Below the pieces are notes generated by a model. The model saw nothing but the letters and a program-made list of their open reading frames with translations, was not told where the DNA came from and did not search any database. 64,000 nt of DNA. Source: Chrysemys picta bellii (taxonomy: Eukaryota > Chordata > Testudines > Emydidae). Numbering within the stretch: the stretch's first letter is position 1; each line of letters starts with the position of its first letter. A program made the translations under genes and the position numbers. This document shows, piece by piece, positions 22,769 to 33,420 of the stretch. The stretch is from the NCBI RefSeq assembly GCF_011386835.1, contig NC_088792.1:63099287-63163286 (forward strand). Direction: 5' to 3'.

Positions 22769-25155
22769 CATAGAATCATAGATTATAGGACTGGAAGGGA
22801 CCTCGAGAGGTCATCGAGTCCAGTCCCCTGCCCGCATGGCAGGACCAAATACTGTCTAGACCATCCCTGATAGACATTTATCTAACCTACTCTTAAATAT
22901 CTCCAGAGACGGAGATTCCACAACCTCCCTAGGCAATTTATTCCAGTGTTTAACCACCCTGACAGTTAGGAACTTTTTCCTAATGTCCAACCTAGACCTC
23001 CCTTGCTGCAGTTTAAACCCATTGTTTCTGGTTCTATCCTTAGAGGCTAAGGTGAACAAGTTCTCTCCCTCCTCCTCATGACACCCTTTTAGATACCTGT
23101 AAACTGCTATCATGTCCCCTCTCAGTCTTCTCTTCTCCAAACTAAACAAACCCAGTTCTTTCAGCCTTCCTTCATAGGTCATGTTCTCAAGACCTTTAAT
23201 CATTCTTGTTGCTCTTCTTTGGACCCTTTCCAATTTCTCCACATCTTTTTTAAAATGCGGCGCCCAGAACTGGACACAATACTCCAGCTGAGGCCTAACC
23301 AGAGCAGAGTAGAGCGGAAGAATGACTTCTCGTGTCTTGCTCACAACACACCTGTTAATGCATCCCAGAATCATGTTTGCTTTTTTTGCAACAGCATCAC
23401 ACTGTTGACTCATATTTAGCTTGTGGTCCACTATAACCCCTAGATCCCTTTCTGCCGTACTCCTTCCTAGACAGTCTTTTCCCATTCTGTATGTGTGAAA
23501 TTGATTTTTCCTTCCTAAGTGGAGCACTTTGCATTTGTCTTTGTTAAACTTCATCCTGTTTAACTCAGACCATTTCTCCAATTTGTCCAGATCATTTTGA
23601 ATTATGACCCTGTCCTCCAAAGTAGTTGCAATCCCTCCCAGTTTGGTATCATCCGCAAACTTAATAAGCGTACTTTCTATGCCAATATCTAAGTCGTTGA
23701 TGAAGATATTGAACAGAGCCGGTCCCAAAACAGACCCCTGCGGAACCCCACTCGTTACGCCTTTCCAGCAGGATTGGGAACCATTAATAATAACTCTCTG
23801 AGTACGGTTATCCAGCCAGTTATGCACCCACCTTATAGTAGCCCCATCTAATTTGTATTTGCCTAGTTTATCGATAAGAATACCATGCGAGACCGTATCA
23901 AATGCCTTACTAAAGTCTAGGTATACCACATCCACCGCTTCACCCTTATCCACAAGGCTCGTTATTCTATCAAAGAAAGCTATCAGATTGGTTTGACATG
24001 ATTTGTTCTTCACAAATCCATGCTGGCTGTTCCCTATCACCTTACCACCTTCCAAGTGTTTGCAGATGATTTCCTTAATTACTTGCTCCATTATCTTCCC
24101 TGGCACAGAAGTTAAACTAACTGGTCTGTAGTTACCTGGGTTGTTTTTATTTCCCTTTTTATAGATGGGCACTCTATTTGCCCTTTTCCAGTCTTCTGGA
24201 ATCTCTCCCGTCTCCCATGACTTTCCAAAGATAATAGCTAGAGGCTCAGATACCTCCTCGAGTATTCTAGGATGCATTTCATCAGGCCCGGGTGACTTGC
24301 AGGCATCTAACTTTTCTAAGTGATTTTTAACTTGTTCTTTTTTTATTTTATCCGCTAAACCTACCCCCTTCCCATTAGCATTCACTATGTTAGGCATTGC
24401 TTCAGACTTCTCGGTGAAGACCGAAACAAAGAAGTCATTAAGCATCTCTGCCATTTCCAAGTTTCCTGTTACTGTTTCTCCCTCTTCACTAAGCAGTGGG
24501 CCTACCCTGTCTTTGGTCTTCCTCTTGCTTCTAATGTATTGATAAAAAGTCTTCTTGTTTCCTTTTATTCCCGTAGCTAGTTTGAGCTCATTTTGGGCCT
24601 TTGCCTTTCTAATCTTGCCCCTGCATTCCTGTGTTGTTTGCCTATATTCCTCCTTTGTAATCTGTCCTAGTTTCCATTTTTTATATGACTCCTTTTTATT
24701 TTTTAGATCGTGCAAGATCTCATGGTTAAGCCAAGGTGGTCTTTTGCCACATTTTCTATCTTTCCTAACCAGCGGAATAGTTTGCTTTTGGGCCCTTAAT
24801 AGTGTCCCTTTGAAAAACTGCCAACTCTCCTCAGTTGTTTTTCCCCTCAGTCTTGATTCCCATGGGACCTTACCTATCAGCTCTCTGAGCTTCCCAAAAT
24901 CTGCCTTCCTGAAATCCATTGTCTCTATTTTGCTGTTCTCCCTTCTACCCTTCGTTAGAATTGCAAACTCTATGATTTCATGATCACTTTCACCCAGGCT
25001 GCCTTCTACTTTCACATTCTCAACGAGTTCCTCCCTATTTGTTAAAATCAAGTCTAGAACAGCTTCCCCCCTAGTAGCTTTTTCAACCTTCTGAAATAAA
25101 AAGTTGTCTCCAATGCAGTCCAAGAATTTGTTGGAATCCAATATAAACATCATAA
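22769..25155 (-). mobile_element. CR1 LINE, 5'-truncated
   Basis: On the minus strand the element starts inside the endonuclease domain near 25155 and runs to a typical CR1 3' end with ATTCTATGATTCTATGATTG at about 22769-22790 (written on the minus strand). There is no poly-A tail and no obvious target duplication, as is usual for CR1. The 3' UTR is short (about 85 bp). Confidence 0.9.
22856..25153 (-). CDS. CR1 ORF2 protein, reverse transcriptase, N-truncated
   Basis: A 765-codon frame has no stop. It begins in the last part of the apurinic-like endonuclease (SDHEIIEF, around residue 57). The complete reverse transcriptase follows: fingers with [42 protein letters not shown], the catalytic FADDTKL, then [10 protein letters not shown] and the C-terminal thumb and tail ending CLSGMV. 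The enzyme copies LINE RNA into DNA at a nicked target. The missing endonuclease N-terminus makes this copy non-autonomous, yet the open RT frame implies recent insertion. The first methionine is arbitrary because the 5' end is truncated. Confidence 0.9.
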   Translation of the reverse strand: MMFILDSNKFLDCIGDNFLFQKVEKATRGEAVLDLILTNREELVENVKVEGSLGESDHEIIEFAILTKGRRENSKIETMDFRKADFGKLRELIGKVPWESRLRGKTTEESWQFFKGTLLRAQKQTIPLVRKDRKCGKRPPWLNHEILHDLKNKKESYKKWKLGQITKEEYRQTTQECRGKIRKAKAQNELKLATGIKGNKKTFYQYIRSKRKTKDRVGPLLSEEGETVTGNLEMAEMLNDFFVSVFTEKSEAMPNIVNANGKGVGLADKIKKEQVKNHLEKLDACKSPGPDEMHPRILEEVSEPLAIIFGKSWETGEIPEDWKRANRVPIYKKGNKNNPGNYRPVSLTSVPGKIMEQVIKEIICKHLEGGKVIGNSQHGFVKNKSCQTNLIAFFDRITSLVDKGEAVDVVYLDFSKAFDTVSHGILIDKLGKYKLDGATIRWVHNWLDNRTQRVIINGSQSCWKGVTSGVPQGSVLGPALFNIFINDLDIGIESTLIKFADDTKLGGIATTLEDRVIIQNDLDKLEKWSELNRMKFNKDKCKVLHLGRKNQFHTYRMGKDCLGRSTAERDLGVIVDHKLNMSQQCDAVAKKANMILGCINRCVVSKTREVILPLYSALVRPQLEYCVQFWAPHFKKDVEKLERVQRRATRMIKGLENMTYEGRLKELGLFSLEKRRLRGDMIAVYRYLKGCHEEEGENLFTLASKDRTRNNGFKLQQGRSRLDIRKKFLTVRVVKHWNKLPREVVESPSLEIFKSRLDKCLSGMV

Positions 25156-25159
25156 TGTT

Positions 25160-25712
25160 CTTGTAACCTGCACAGTTTTGTCAACTCTGAACATTCTACG
25201 TCCTCCTCCTTTTTTAAACTCTTCCATACAGAGAAGGGGGGAAGGAAAGCCCAAAAGCTAAACAGCAACTAAATTTTCCATAGTCCAGTTTTGTTGGGGG
25301 TGGGGGGGGGGGAGAAACCTTTAGAAAAAACACATTTATTTGCAAAAAAGTTTCCAATCTGGAAAAAAAAGTTTGAAAAATTTCAACCAACTCTATTACC
25401 ACTATTCTCAGTAAGGTTCCTTTTGCCCTCCCTCAGACCAGAAGATAAACAGTGAATTATTATTTCATAAGTAATAAAAAGCACAAGTTTGAGCATGCCC
25501 ACTTAGTGAAACAGAAATTAATATTGAGCTTAAGAACTAGAGGTCCTGAGCAATCTGACTCATGCTCTGTCAAAATATTTAAACTATGTGCCTAACTATA
25601 AGTACGTGAACAGTCCCATTGACACTTTAGAGTGCTCCATAGCTTGGAGCAGTGATTGTCACAGTAAGGGAAAAGAATAAAAAAAAAGACCTTTTATAAC
25701 TGTAGACAAATG
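25160..25712. other. Intronic DNA without recognised features
   Basis: There are G- and A-rich runs at 25295-25370. No exon or repeat family was identified. Confidence 0.4.
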
Positions 25713-25720
25713 AAGACCAC

Positions 25721-26020
25721 CAGGAGCGGCGCCAGGGTTTTTGCCGCCCTAGGCGGCAGCACTCTCCACAGTAATCGGCAGCAGCTCCTCCTCTGAAGCT
25801 GCGTTCTCGGCAGCAGGGGTCCTTCCACTCCGGGTCTTCGGGGCACTTCGGTGGCGGGTCCCAGAGTGAGTGAAGGACCCGCCACCGAATTTCCGCCGAA
25901 GACCCAGAGCAAAAGAAGCCCCTCGCCACCGAAATTCCGCAGAAGGTGGTGAAATGCCACCCCCCACAACCTGCCGCCCTAGGCGACTGCCTAGGACGCC
26001 TAGTGGAAGCGCTGGCCCTG
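25721..26020. mobile_element. 300-bp hAT-type miniature element
   Basis: An element with GC-rich inverted subtermini (TGCCGCCCTAGGCGGC at left, CCGCCCTAGGCGACTG at right) and end bases CAGGAGCGGC / GCTGGCCCTG is flanked by the 8-bp duplication AAGACCAC (25713-25720 and 26021-26028). It is non-coding. Open frames of up to 133 codons crossing it are not genes. Confidence 0.87.
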
Positions 26021-26028
26021 AAGACCAC

Positions 26029-27050
26029 TCAATTGCACCTTCAGAGGTTCTGAAAATGATCCCTTCTTCTCATCCTGCTCATCCACATGTAACCCCCCAA
26101 GGAGATTACCTAGATTCCTGGGGTTCTATCTGCTGGCAACTCAGGGGGAGCCAAGGCAAACTCAGAGCCTGCCTGGCAACCAATAGGGAGTAAGATGCCC
26201 CTCCCAGGGAGTTCAGGAAAGGGGAGAAGCCATTTTTTGAGTCAGTCTGGAGCCAACCAGGAGAAGGGCAGGACTGGCTGTCTGAGGAGCTGGTGAGTCC
26301 CAGGCCTGCATGCAGGATTCCCCCTAAAAACTGGCCTCTAGGGACCTGAAAGCAAGATCCCTCAGCTGGGCTTTTCCTTCTCTACTGAGGATTCCCAGTT
26401 TGTAGACTTTTGCTGGGAAACTTCCCCAGCCAGGCTGAGTTAGCCCTCCAGCTCCCTAGGTGAGACCAGTCACCACATGGTCAGCTCTGCTCTCTGCTAG
26501 TTCAGGGCTGCTGCCTGCTGTGTATGTGTGTCTGGATGCTGGGCTAGGAGACGACAGTTTGGATTTTAGTACAGTTGTGTAACCTGCACCTTGAGCCCTG
26601 CACCCCTTTGTGGTGAGGGGAAATCCTGGGACCGAAGCAGCCTGATTCCTGCCTGAAGAGGATCCCTGCCAGCCCCTCTGCAGTAACTCAGGAGTCCAGA
26701 GTCATCTCTGAACCTGAGGATCATTCATGGAGTTTGTGAGTGCACCATCTTTTAGTCAGTCAGTCAGGGAATTTGTTTTGGGGGCCTCCTACTCCCTGAA
26801 CTGTGTCCTCAAGCCAGGGAGTAAGGGTTTGGGGATTTTATAACCTGCTGCATATTAAACCTGTGGAAGGACTTAACACCTTCTCCCACTTGTGAGTCCT
26901 TTGGGCTGTAGTGAACCCAGTCAGCCACACTGCTAAACCACTGCAGAGAAGAATTTTGTGGTCATAGGTCATCAACAAAGTACACGTACCAACAGGACAC
27001 TAATCTTACATTTGCTACCTCAAGTCATGTGACTGGGGAAAGTCACAGGT
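26029..27050. repeat. Possible old LTR or unclassified repeat
   Basis: The segment from about 26088 to 26940 has the feel of an LTR: promoter-like GC-rich first half, TTTTATAACC and ATTAAA near 26840-26865, and dense CT/AG-rich blocks. No matching second copy, clear termini or target duplication could be found, so the assignment is tentative. Confidence 0.25.
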
Positions 27051-28970
27051 ATTAGCAGCATGGGCACCGGTGACCCTAAAAATAGTGTTTTACCCTGTTA
27101 TGTATATTTGTTTCCTGTTCAATATCATTATTGCATTGAATATACTGTATGTGTTTGTGTTATTTCATGGAAGTCTCCAACTATCCGGCAAGAAAGTAGG
27201 GATTACCCTGGGTTAGAGTTTTCCTCCCAAACTGCCCTGGTGACCCTGCCAGGAATGAGTGAGGGGGGTGGAGGCACCGCCAAATAGAGTCATAGGAAAA
27301 AATGAAGATACACCCTGCTGAGTGAGTGGCAGGATCCAGAAGAACCCAGGCCTGTCCATCAAAACCTGTAAGCAGATTAACATTAAAGAAGGTAACCGGG
27401 TGAAGGGGGGGCTACACACAAAGTAACAACCCGCCCTTACTGCCATAGAAAAATACATATGTCTTGCATAAGATATTCTTGGCCTAATAGGGCAAAGCCA
27501 AGCCCAATTCCAACCAGAATTCTTCACACGTTAGGTTAATGTCTACAAATTAATTCCTATACTCAAAGAAGAGCTGGAACAGAATCAGGAAACACTCTGG
27601 CCTGTGCTCCAGCACACACGGTTTCAGTTACATCTCTAGCAGCCTCTGCCTCCACCCTATGGAGAACTTTACATACAGCTTATGAATCTCTTTTAAATGG
27701 TCCTTTCTTGATCAGTATGTCCAATGGTTTCTGTGAATGTTACCTATTGGACTTTAGTCAGTTTACAGGAAGGTCTTATGCACTTTGGGTGTGTCTATGC
27801 TGCAGCTGGGAGTGAGCTACCAGTCCAGGTAGACCGACTCATGCTAGTGGGACTTGAGCTAGTGCACTCAAAATAGCAGCATGGATGTTGTGGCTTGGGC
27901 GGCACCTTTATAACTGAACATAACTCACTGGCCTTTTTCTAACCAAAAGCCCACAAAGGAGTCAAGCAAAACAAGAAATACATGAATATTCTCTAATGTA
28001 CAGAGCACAACCCTGGGAACTAAACTGTAAATATACAATCCTCTTGAGCAGCAACAGGACAGAAGAAGAATATTTTGTATGAGTTAATACTTGTAGCTGG
28101 GACTAAGAGTTATTAAAACTGTTCCTAGGCCAGTAAATGCTTCTGGGCAGAGGTAATTGTGTTAGTCGTAGGTTAATAGGGTACAAGCTGCCTTGTCATG
28201 CATAGAACAGCACCTGTTTCTAGTCAAAAACGGAACTGAATTATCAGTGACTGGCAGAATCTGTACATTCAAAAGACAGAAAATGGTATTGCAGTGTCGG
28301 TCATTTACAGGGCAACAATTATACAGTTGGTGGTCATTGAAAGACAATTTCTTCACCTATCTAGCACCTACCTGATGTCTTATACATCTTAGAGAAATAA
28401 AGATGCAAGAAATATCCTTAACACTATTGGAAATGCAAATAGACTCTCAGCTATGCCACAGACCGAATAAAACCCAATAGTTACCACCAGGTAAATAGTT
28501 CAGACACAGCATGGGCCTATAAGCTAAAGCTCACTAATGGCAAAATTCTAAATTATATAAATTTTTATATCATAGAATGCTTTTCTTAACTGCAGTTAAG
28601 TGCAGTTTAGCTTCCTTTCTTGGCTTGTTCCCTCCTTGCTCCCTATTGGCTTTCATTACCAGGTATTGTTTCTTTTGGAAGTTTTTGCTTTCTCAGAATT
28701 ACAGTACAATTTGCCTTCTCTTGATGACTCAGCCAGTCTGGAACTGATTAGTCAGGGAAATGCACATTTGTTTTAAACAATGGTTAAGGCGACTGTAGGA
28801 GATAGTAGAGATAGCTATGGTTAAGAATGCCAAGTTTGGTGGGACTGCAGGAAACAACTGCAAATGATTGTTTCCAGCAGAACTGTTACTTAAAAAAAAT
28901 AAAAAAAATAAAAAAAACACTAAAAACTAAGAACAGAGACCTTTGTAAAAAGGCACGAAACTAACTTAAG
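27051..28970. other. Intronic DNA, a few repeat fragments
   Basis: The stretch 27788-27905 (GTGTGTCTATGCTGCAGCTGGGAGTGAGCTACCAGTC) resembles a TCTACACTGCA-type miniature element fragment. A simple AAATAAAAAAAT tract lies at 28890-28917. No coding exon was recognised. Confidence 0.4.
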
Positions 28971-29222
28971 GCTTATCTACACTTAAAACGCTACAACAGC
29001 ACATCTGTGCTTCAATGTAGACACTAATTGCATAAGGCTAGGTAGGTAAATCCACCTCTCGGAAAAGTGGTAGCTAGGCCACCAGAAGAATTTGTCTCTT
29101 GACCTAGTGCTGCCTACACAGGGACATAAGTCGGTTTAACTACACCACTTAGTGGTGTGGCTTTTTCATACCCCTGACTGATGTGGTTAAACCAACCTAA
29201 TTTTCTAGTGTAGACCAGGCCT
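28971..29222. mobile_element. Miniature inverted-repeat element, TCTACACT family
   Basis: The ends AAGGCTTATCTACACTT and AGTGTAGACCAGGCCT form an imperfect terminal inverted repeat around a palindrome-rich, non-coding centre (CACCACTTAGTGGTGTGG at 29142-29159). Related elements occur at 32068, 36604 and 54912. Confidence 0.65.
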
Positions 29223-29966
29223 CTGAGCTCGTCTCACTCTTCTCTCCGCCCCCTCCCCCCAACATGGTATTGCTCTGTTCCGAGATGGATGAAGCAGAGT
29301 CTGTCAAAACAAATGAACCCATCCTATCAAATAATTTGCTCATATTATCAGTTAATATGAGCTACTGCCAATGTGGCCAAGCCAAAGTCTATATAAAGCT
29401 ACTGACATGCAGGCACTTAAAGTGCCTGAATGGATACATTTACATTGTATAACTTATTTAGTCATGAATTTAAGCATAAAATGCTAATTATCTTTGAGTT
29501 TTGAGAAACATTCCAAGGCATCTAACACTGTCTACATGTCCCATGCTGCTCCCAAAAAGAAGCGTTCTCTACTGTGTCCTTTCACTGACTGTTCAAACCA
29601 GAGTACTGTGGGAATCTTGATGTGTGTTTACATTGCAAAGATCTTACACCACCTGCTCTTAGAGGTTTTGTGATGGAGCAGAGCATTAGGATGTTTATAT
29701 AGTGTATCTGTGAAGCACAGTTTCCTCATCCTTTGAGAAGTCAAACAGCACAGTCTGAGAGCACAAATTGGATTTACTTTGGATTTTTAAAGTACAAATT
29801 AAACTTCTGAGTTTTTGTGCCTTGTTGTCTAGGACAACCTGAGAGAGAACACTTCATGCAAATTTTCAGATTCCGAGAGAATAGTCAGCCTTTCTTACAG
29901 TTTAAACTCACATTCAAAACATTAACACAGAGAAGACTATTTAAAACTTTTGAAAAAGACGTAGAG
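29223..29966. other. Intronic DNA without recognised features
   Basis: There is a C-rich tract near 29245-29263. Nothing else was identified. Confidence 0.4.
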
Positions 29967-30107
29967 GTGGTAGTTTTCAGAGTAGCAGCCGTGTTAGTCT
30001 GTATCCGCAAAAAGAAGAACAGGAGTACTTGTGGCACCTTAGAGACTAACAAATTTATTAGAGCATAAGCTTTCGTGGACTACAGCCCACTTCTTCGGAG
30101 TGGTAGT
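29967..30107 (-). mobile_element. Penelope-like 3' tail, single copy
   Basis: This 125-bp minus-strand copy of the PLE tail (29975-30099) runs from TTTCAGAGTAGCAGCCGTG to CACTTCTTCGGA. It is flanked by GTGGTAGT at 29967-29974 and 30100-30107. Unlike the four foldbacks it has only one orientation. Confidence 0.8.
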
Positions 30108-31610
30108 GTTAGTCCAATAGATGAATAATTTTTAAAAATGCTCATAGTTCTGGCTTTTTAAGTGCACAGTCTTTTTTTGTTTGAGATTCCCCAAGTCTGT
30201 CCTTCACTAAATCTAAAAGATCCCACATATATACCCAATATTTATTTTTAGTTCAATAGAAATGTATGTAGGCACTACCTTTTTAACTATGGCCACTTAG
30301 GCTCCTGCTCTTCCATGTAGCACCAAAAACTGTAGTCAGTGCAATAATGTAGTAACATGTTCAAAAGAACGGTCTTTTTAGACTGTTGTATTTGGGACAT
30401 ACAGGAGGATAAGTGAGCCTCTAATCTACCTTTTTTTTTTTTAAACCTCTGCATTGTTTTCCAAGATAGGATATCATTTAGATAGCATGTTTGGTTTGTA
30501 GGGGCAAACTTGACACAAATTTTATATTCAATAGCTCAATTTCTTATGGTAATTTATAGGCACAGCTACTGCTTGAAACATGCATTTTACATTAAGTCCA
30601 GATTAGTCTCCCCAACAAGACATGCAAATACCAATTTTGCCTGAAGCTGTTTATGCAGAAGTAATATAATACCTTGCCCATGTGTATTGGGTGAATGTTA
30701 TCCAGAGATTTCATTCAGTGAAATGGAGCACAGGAATTGGGTACCCATCAGAAATGTCAAACGCGTTTAAACTGAAATAGCATGTAAAATATGCCCAATG
30801 ACCATATAAAGTCTAAGGACTATGGTCCCAGTCCACTTGACTTCTGTGGAAACTGAAGGGCCTCAGCGCCTGGTAGGATCAAACCATTTATAAGACATAA
30901 AAACCTCAGTTGAGGCTAGAGAATTTTTTTTTTTTAATCTAGATATGTACATTTTTTTCATGCAGCACTTCCGGGGGAGTTGCTGGCTTGCTTCTGCTCT
31001 TAATCCAGTAGAGAAAAGCAAGTTTTTGGCAATACCTTGTTTAGTGTCCATACAGCTAGTGGTATGCGTGTGCATGCATGCGTTTTTTGCATATTCTGAA
31101 TTTTCAGTCCCTAAATTCAAACAAACTGCCTTGATGACACCTTGTCACTGTTGAGCATTTTGAAACGAAACATGAGCACTTATCACCCTTCCTCCTGAAT
31201 CCCAAACCAGGTAACAGTGAAACCATTTTTAATGAATTTTAATTATTTTTAAGTGAAAATGTCACACTTAATATTTTGTTATGGAACATAATTGGCTAAG
31301 TGTGCATATGTTATGTCTGTATTAGTGGTATAACTTGTTAGTACGCTCCCTCCTTCCTTACCCTCCAACTCCCCCGAACCAAGGCATATGGTATATTCTT
31401 CTTGTATTCTCAGAGCATGCTAATTGTGGTATTAGAAGATTTAGCTAGCAAGAGCAGAACAAAAAAAAATGTGGCTATATGTTGCCACCAAACCAGTCTC
31501 CATAATGATGATGATATATGTAAGAGCAGAGAGGAGGAGTTTGGCCACTGCATATTGAAGCTGTGAAACTGACACTACCATGCTTCTTTGCAACTGGACA
31601 TGCCAATAAT
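30108..31610. other. Intronic DNA without recognised features
   Basis: This is AT-rich unique-looking sequence with T runs near 30430 and 30929. No exon or named repeat was seen. Confidence 0.4.
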
Positions 31611-31615
31611 GCATG

Positions 31616-32012
31616 TGTAGCAGAGCTCAGCAGGGCCCCTTGGCTCCTGTCTCTGCTAGGTCCACAAAGTCACTCGGAGATCCTGGGGTTAGTATCCACG
31701 GGTGCAGTTTATTCACAAGCTTGTTCCCACCACCGTTTCACCATGTACAGTTGGCCCTTCACCGTCTGCAGGCAGGAGGGTGGGAAGAGCTACCTCCCTG
31801 CTTCCACTCCCGGCCTTTTCCCTTTCCTTCTGCTCTTCCCCTGACTTCCTTCCCCTGAGGCTTTTATACAGCCCCAGACTAATTAGGCAGCAGCTGTCTC
31901 TGCTTCCCCAGTTAGGGCCAGGTTATCTCCAGCCAGCTCTAATTTATTCCCCAAATGGGAGCTGGTGTGACAGAAGGCTGAATCAGAACCCTTTGCCCAG
32001 CACCTTGTGACA
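31616..32012 (-). repeat. Probable solo LTR
   Basis: A 397-bp unit begins TGTCACAAGG and ends CTGCTACA on the minus strand. TATAAAAG is at 31861-31868 and AATAAA at 31708-31713, in the correct order for an LTR on that strand. The flanks GCATG (31611-31615) and GCCTG (32013-32017) fit a 5-bp duplication with one mismatch. No internal viral sequence is present. Confidence 0.6.
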
Positions 32013-32067
32013 GCCTGGTATGGGTTACTACCTGAAATCCATAGAATCCATGCCAGGTAACACCTTA

Positions 32068-32336
32068 GGCCTGGTCTACACTACCACTTAAGTCAAAGTC
32101 AAAAATCACCCCTGAGCGACATAACTTATATCGACCTAACACAGAGTCTACACCGTGCTATGTCGTTGGGGCTGCTCTCCCGCCAACTTACCTTACGCTT
32201 CTCAGGGAGGTGGAGTACTGAAGTCGATGAGAGCGCGCTCTCCCATCGACTCATCAAGTCTTCACCAGACCTGCTAAATCAACACCACTGCATTGATCGC
32301 AACTGCACCAATTTAGCAGGCAGTATAGACAAGCCC
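32068..32336. mobile_element. Miniature element with TTA duplication
   Basis: The ends GGCCTGGTCTACACTA and TATAGACAAGCCC are imperfect inverted repeats, and TTA occurs on both sides (32065-32067 and 32337-32339), a pattern typical of PIF/Harbinger elements. The body is non-coding and resembles 36604-36866. Confidence 0.65.
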
Positions 32337-32599
32337 TTAGAGTGATTCATGAAGGATGAGTATGTCATACACCATGTTCCCGGAATATGGCCTGGTACAA
32401 TGGGTGACATGTATATTGAAACCACCCTCACATGAAGTATGGCCACAGTCATAGTGGCATCATTGGGATCATCCCGCAACCAGAGACTCAAGAATTGGGC
32501 TCTTAGCCTCCCCATATGCATCTGGCTGGTGGAAGACATCACAAATATAAACACCCAATAAGCCACAAATACAAGAGAACCACAAAGAAGATATTAAGT

Positions 32600-33420
32600 T
32601 GAGAATTGCTGCAGATGCAAGGGAAAGAGAAGCCATTGGTAAGAAGCTAGAGCTGTGCATCTATTTCTTAGATACCACTAAGCACCCAGAGGCAAACAAA
32701 AAGTTTTCTTACTGAAAATAAGAAATAGTTGATTGACATCATTTATACAAAACTCATTCAAGACTAATGTGTGTCATTAGTGAAAGTTAAGCACAAGCTA
32801 ATCATCCGAGGCAGAGACAACTCCCCAGTTGAAATAAACCAGGGTGATGTGGAGATCAGAGAAGATATGTACACTTTGCATGAGGAAGCTGACAACATTG
32901 TTGTACAACAAACAGTAGTGGATGCAAAAGAGAAACCAATGAAAACATCAGTATTACCAGATATGGTGTGTGTTTTTCCTTACTCTTGCACTATTATTTT
33001 TAGTGATCATGGAATCCCCAATCCAAGAGAGCTGTAACAGAGCAACACTGGAACATTGTACCAGGATTGTTAGCTGTCCATGTTCTCTCAGGCTGGGATA
33101 CAGTAGCTTCCTATTTTGGCCTCAGCAAAGGCACTGTGTCGAAGTTTCTGCAAGCTGGATGCTCCCTATCTCTGCTGGATGATATCAATGCAACAATGCC
33201 GGATGCCATTGAACAGGCAACCAAATTCATGGCTGCATATTATAAACGATCAAATTGTGCCACTATGTCATCGGAAGCACAGCTCCTTACCACCAACTAC
33301 TAAAGCATTTTATAGAAAATGTAAAACTAGCACATCTTCAGGCATGTGTGTGGAAAAGTGCTTTGGATCCGGACGCACTACCAGGCTGCCACTAAATCCT
33401 GCCAGTTATTCCTCTGTAAC
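32600..33420 (+). pseudogene. Broken ORF of an unclassified mobile-element protein
   Basis: Consecutive plus-strand pieces in different frames read coherently. 32771-33037 contains TLHEEADNIVVQQTVVDA. 33067-33303 contains HVLSGWDTVASYFGLSKGT and then ATMPDAIEQATKFMAAYY. The next frame (about 33290-33410) contains LPPTTKAFYRK. I recall large ORFs in vertebrate and invertebrate genomes with the same order (HEEAD, then HALSGCDTV, then LPPT-AF), but cannot place them in a named transposon class. The stop at 33038 and the frameshifts mean it is dead. No terminal repeats were found. Confidence 0.45.

Noticed and set aside
25627..26193. Open frames around the 25721 element
   Set aside because: They overlap a hAT miniature element with a perfect 8-bp duplication and have no homology.
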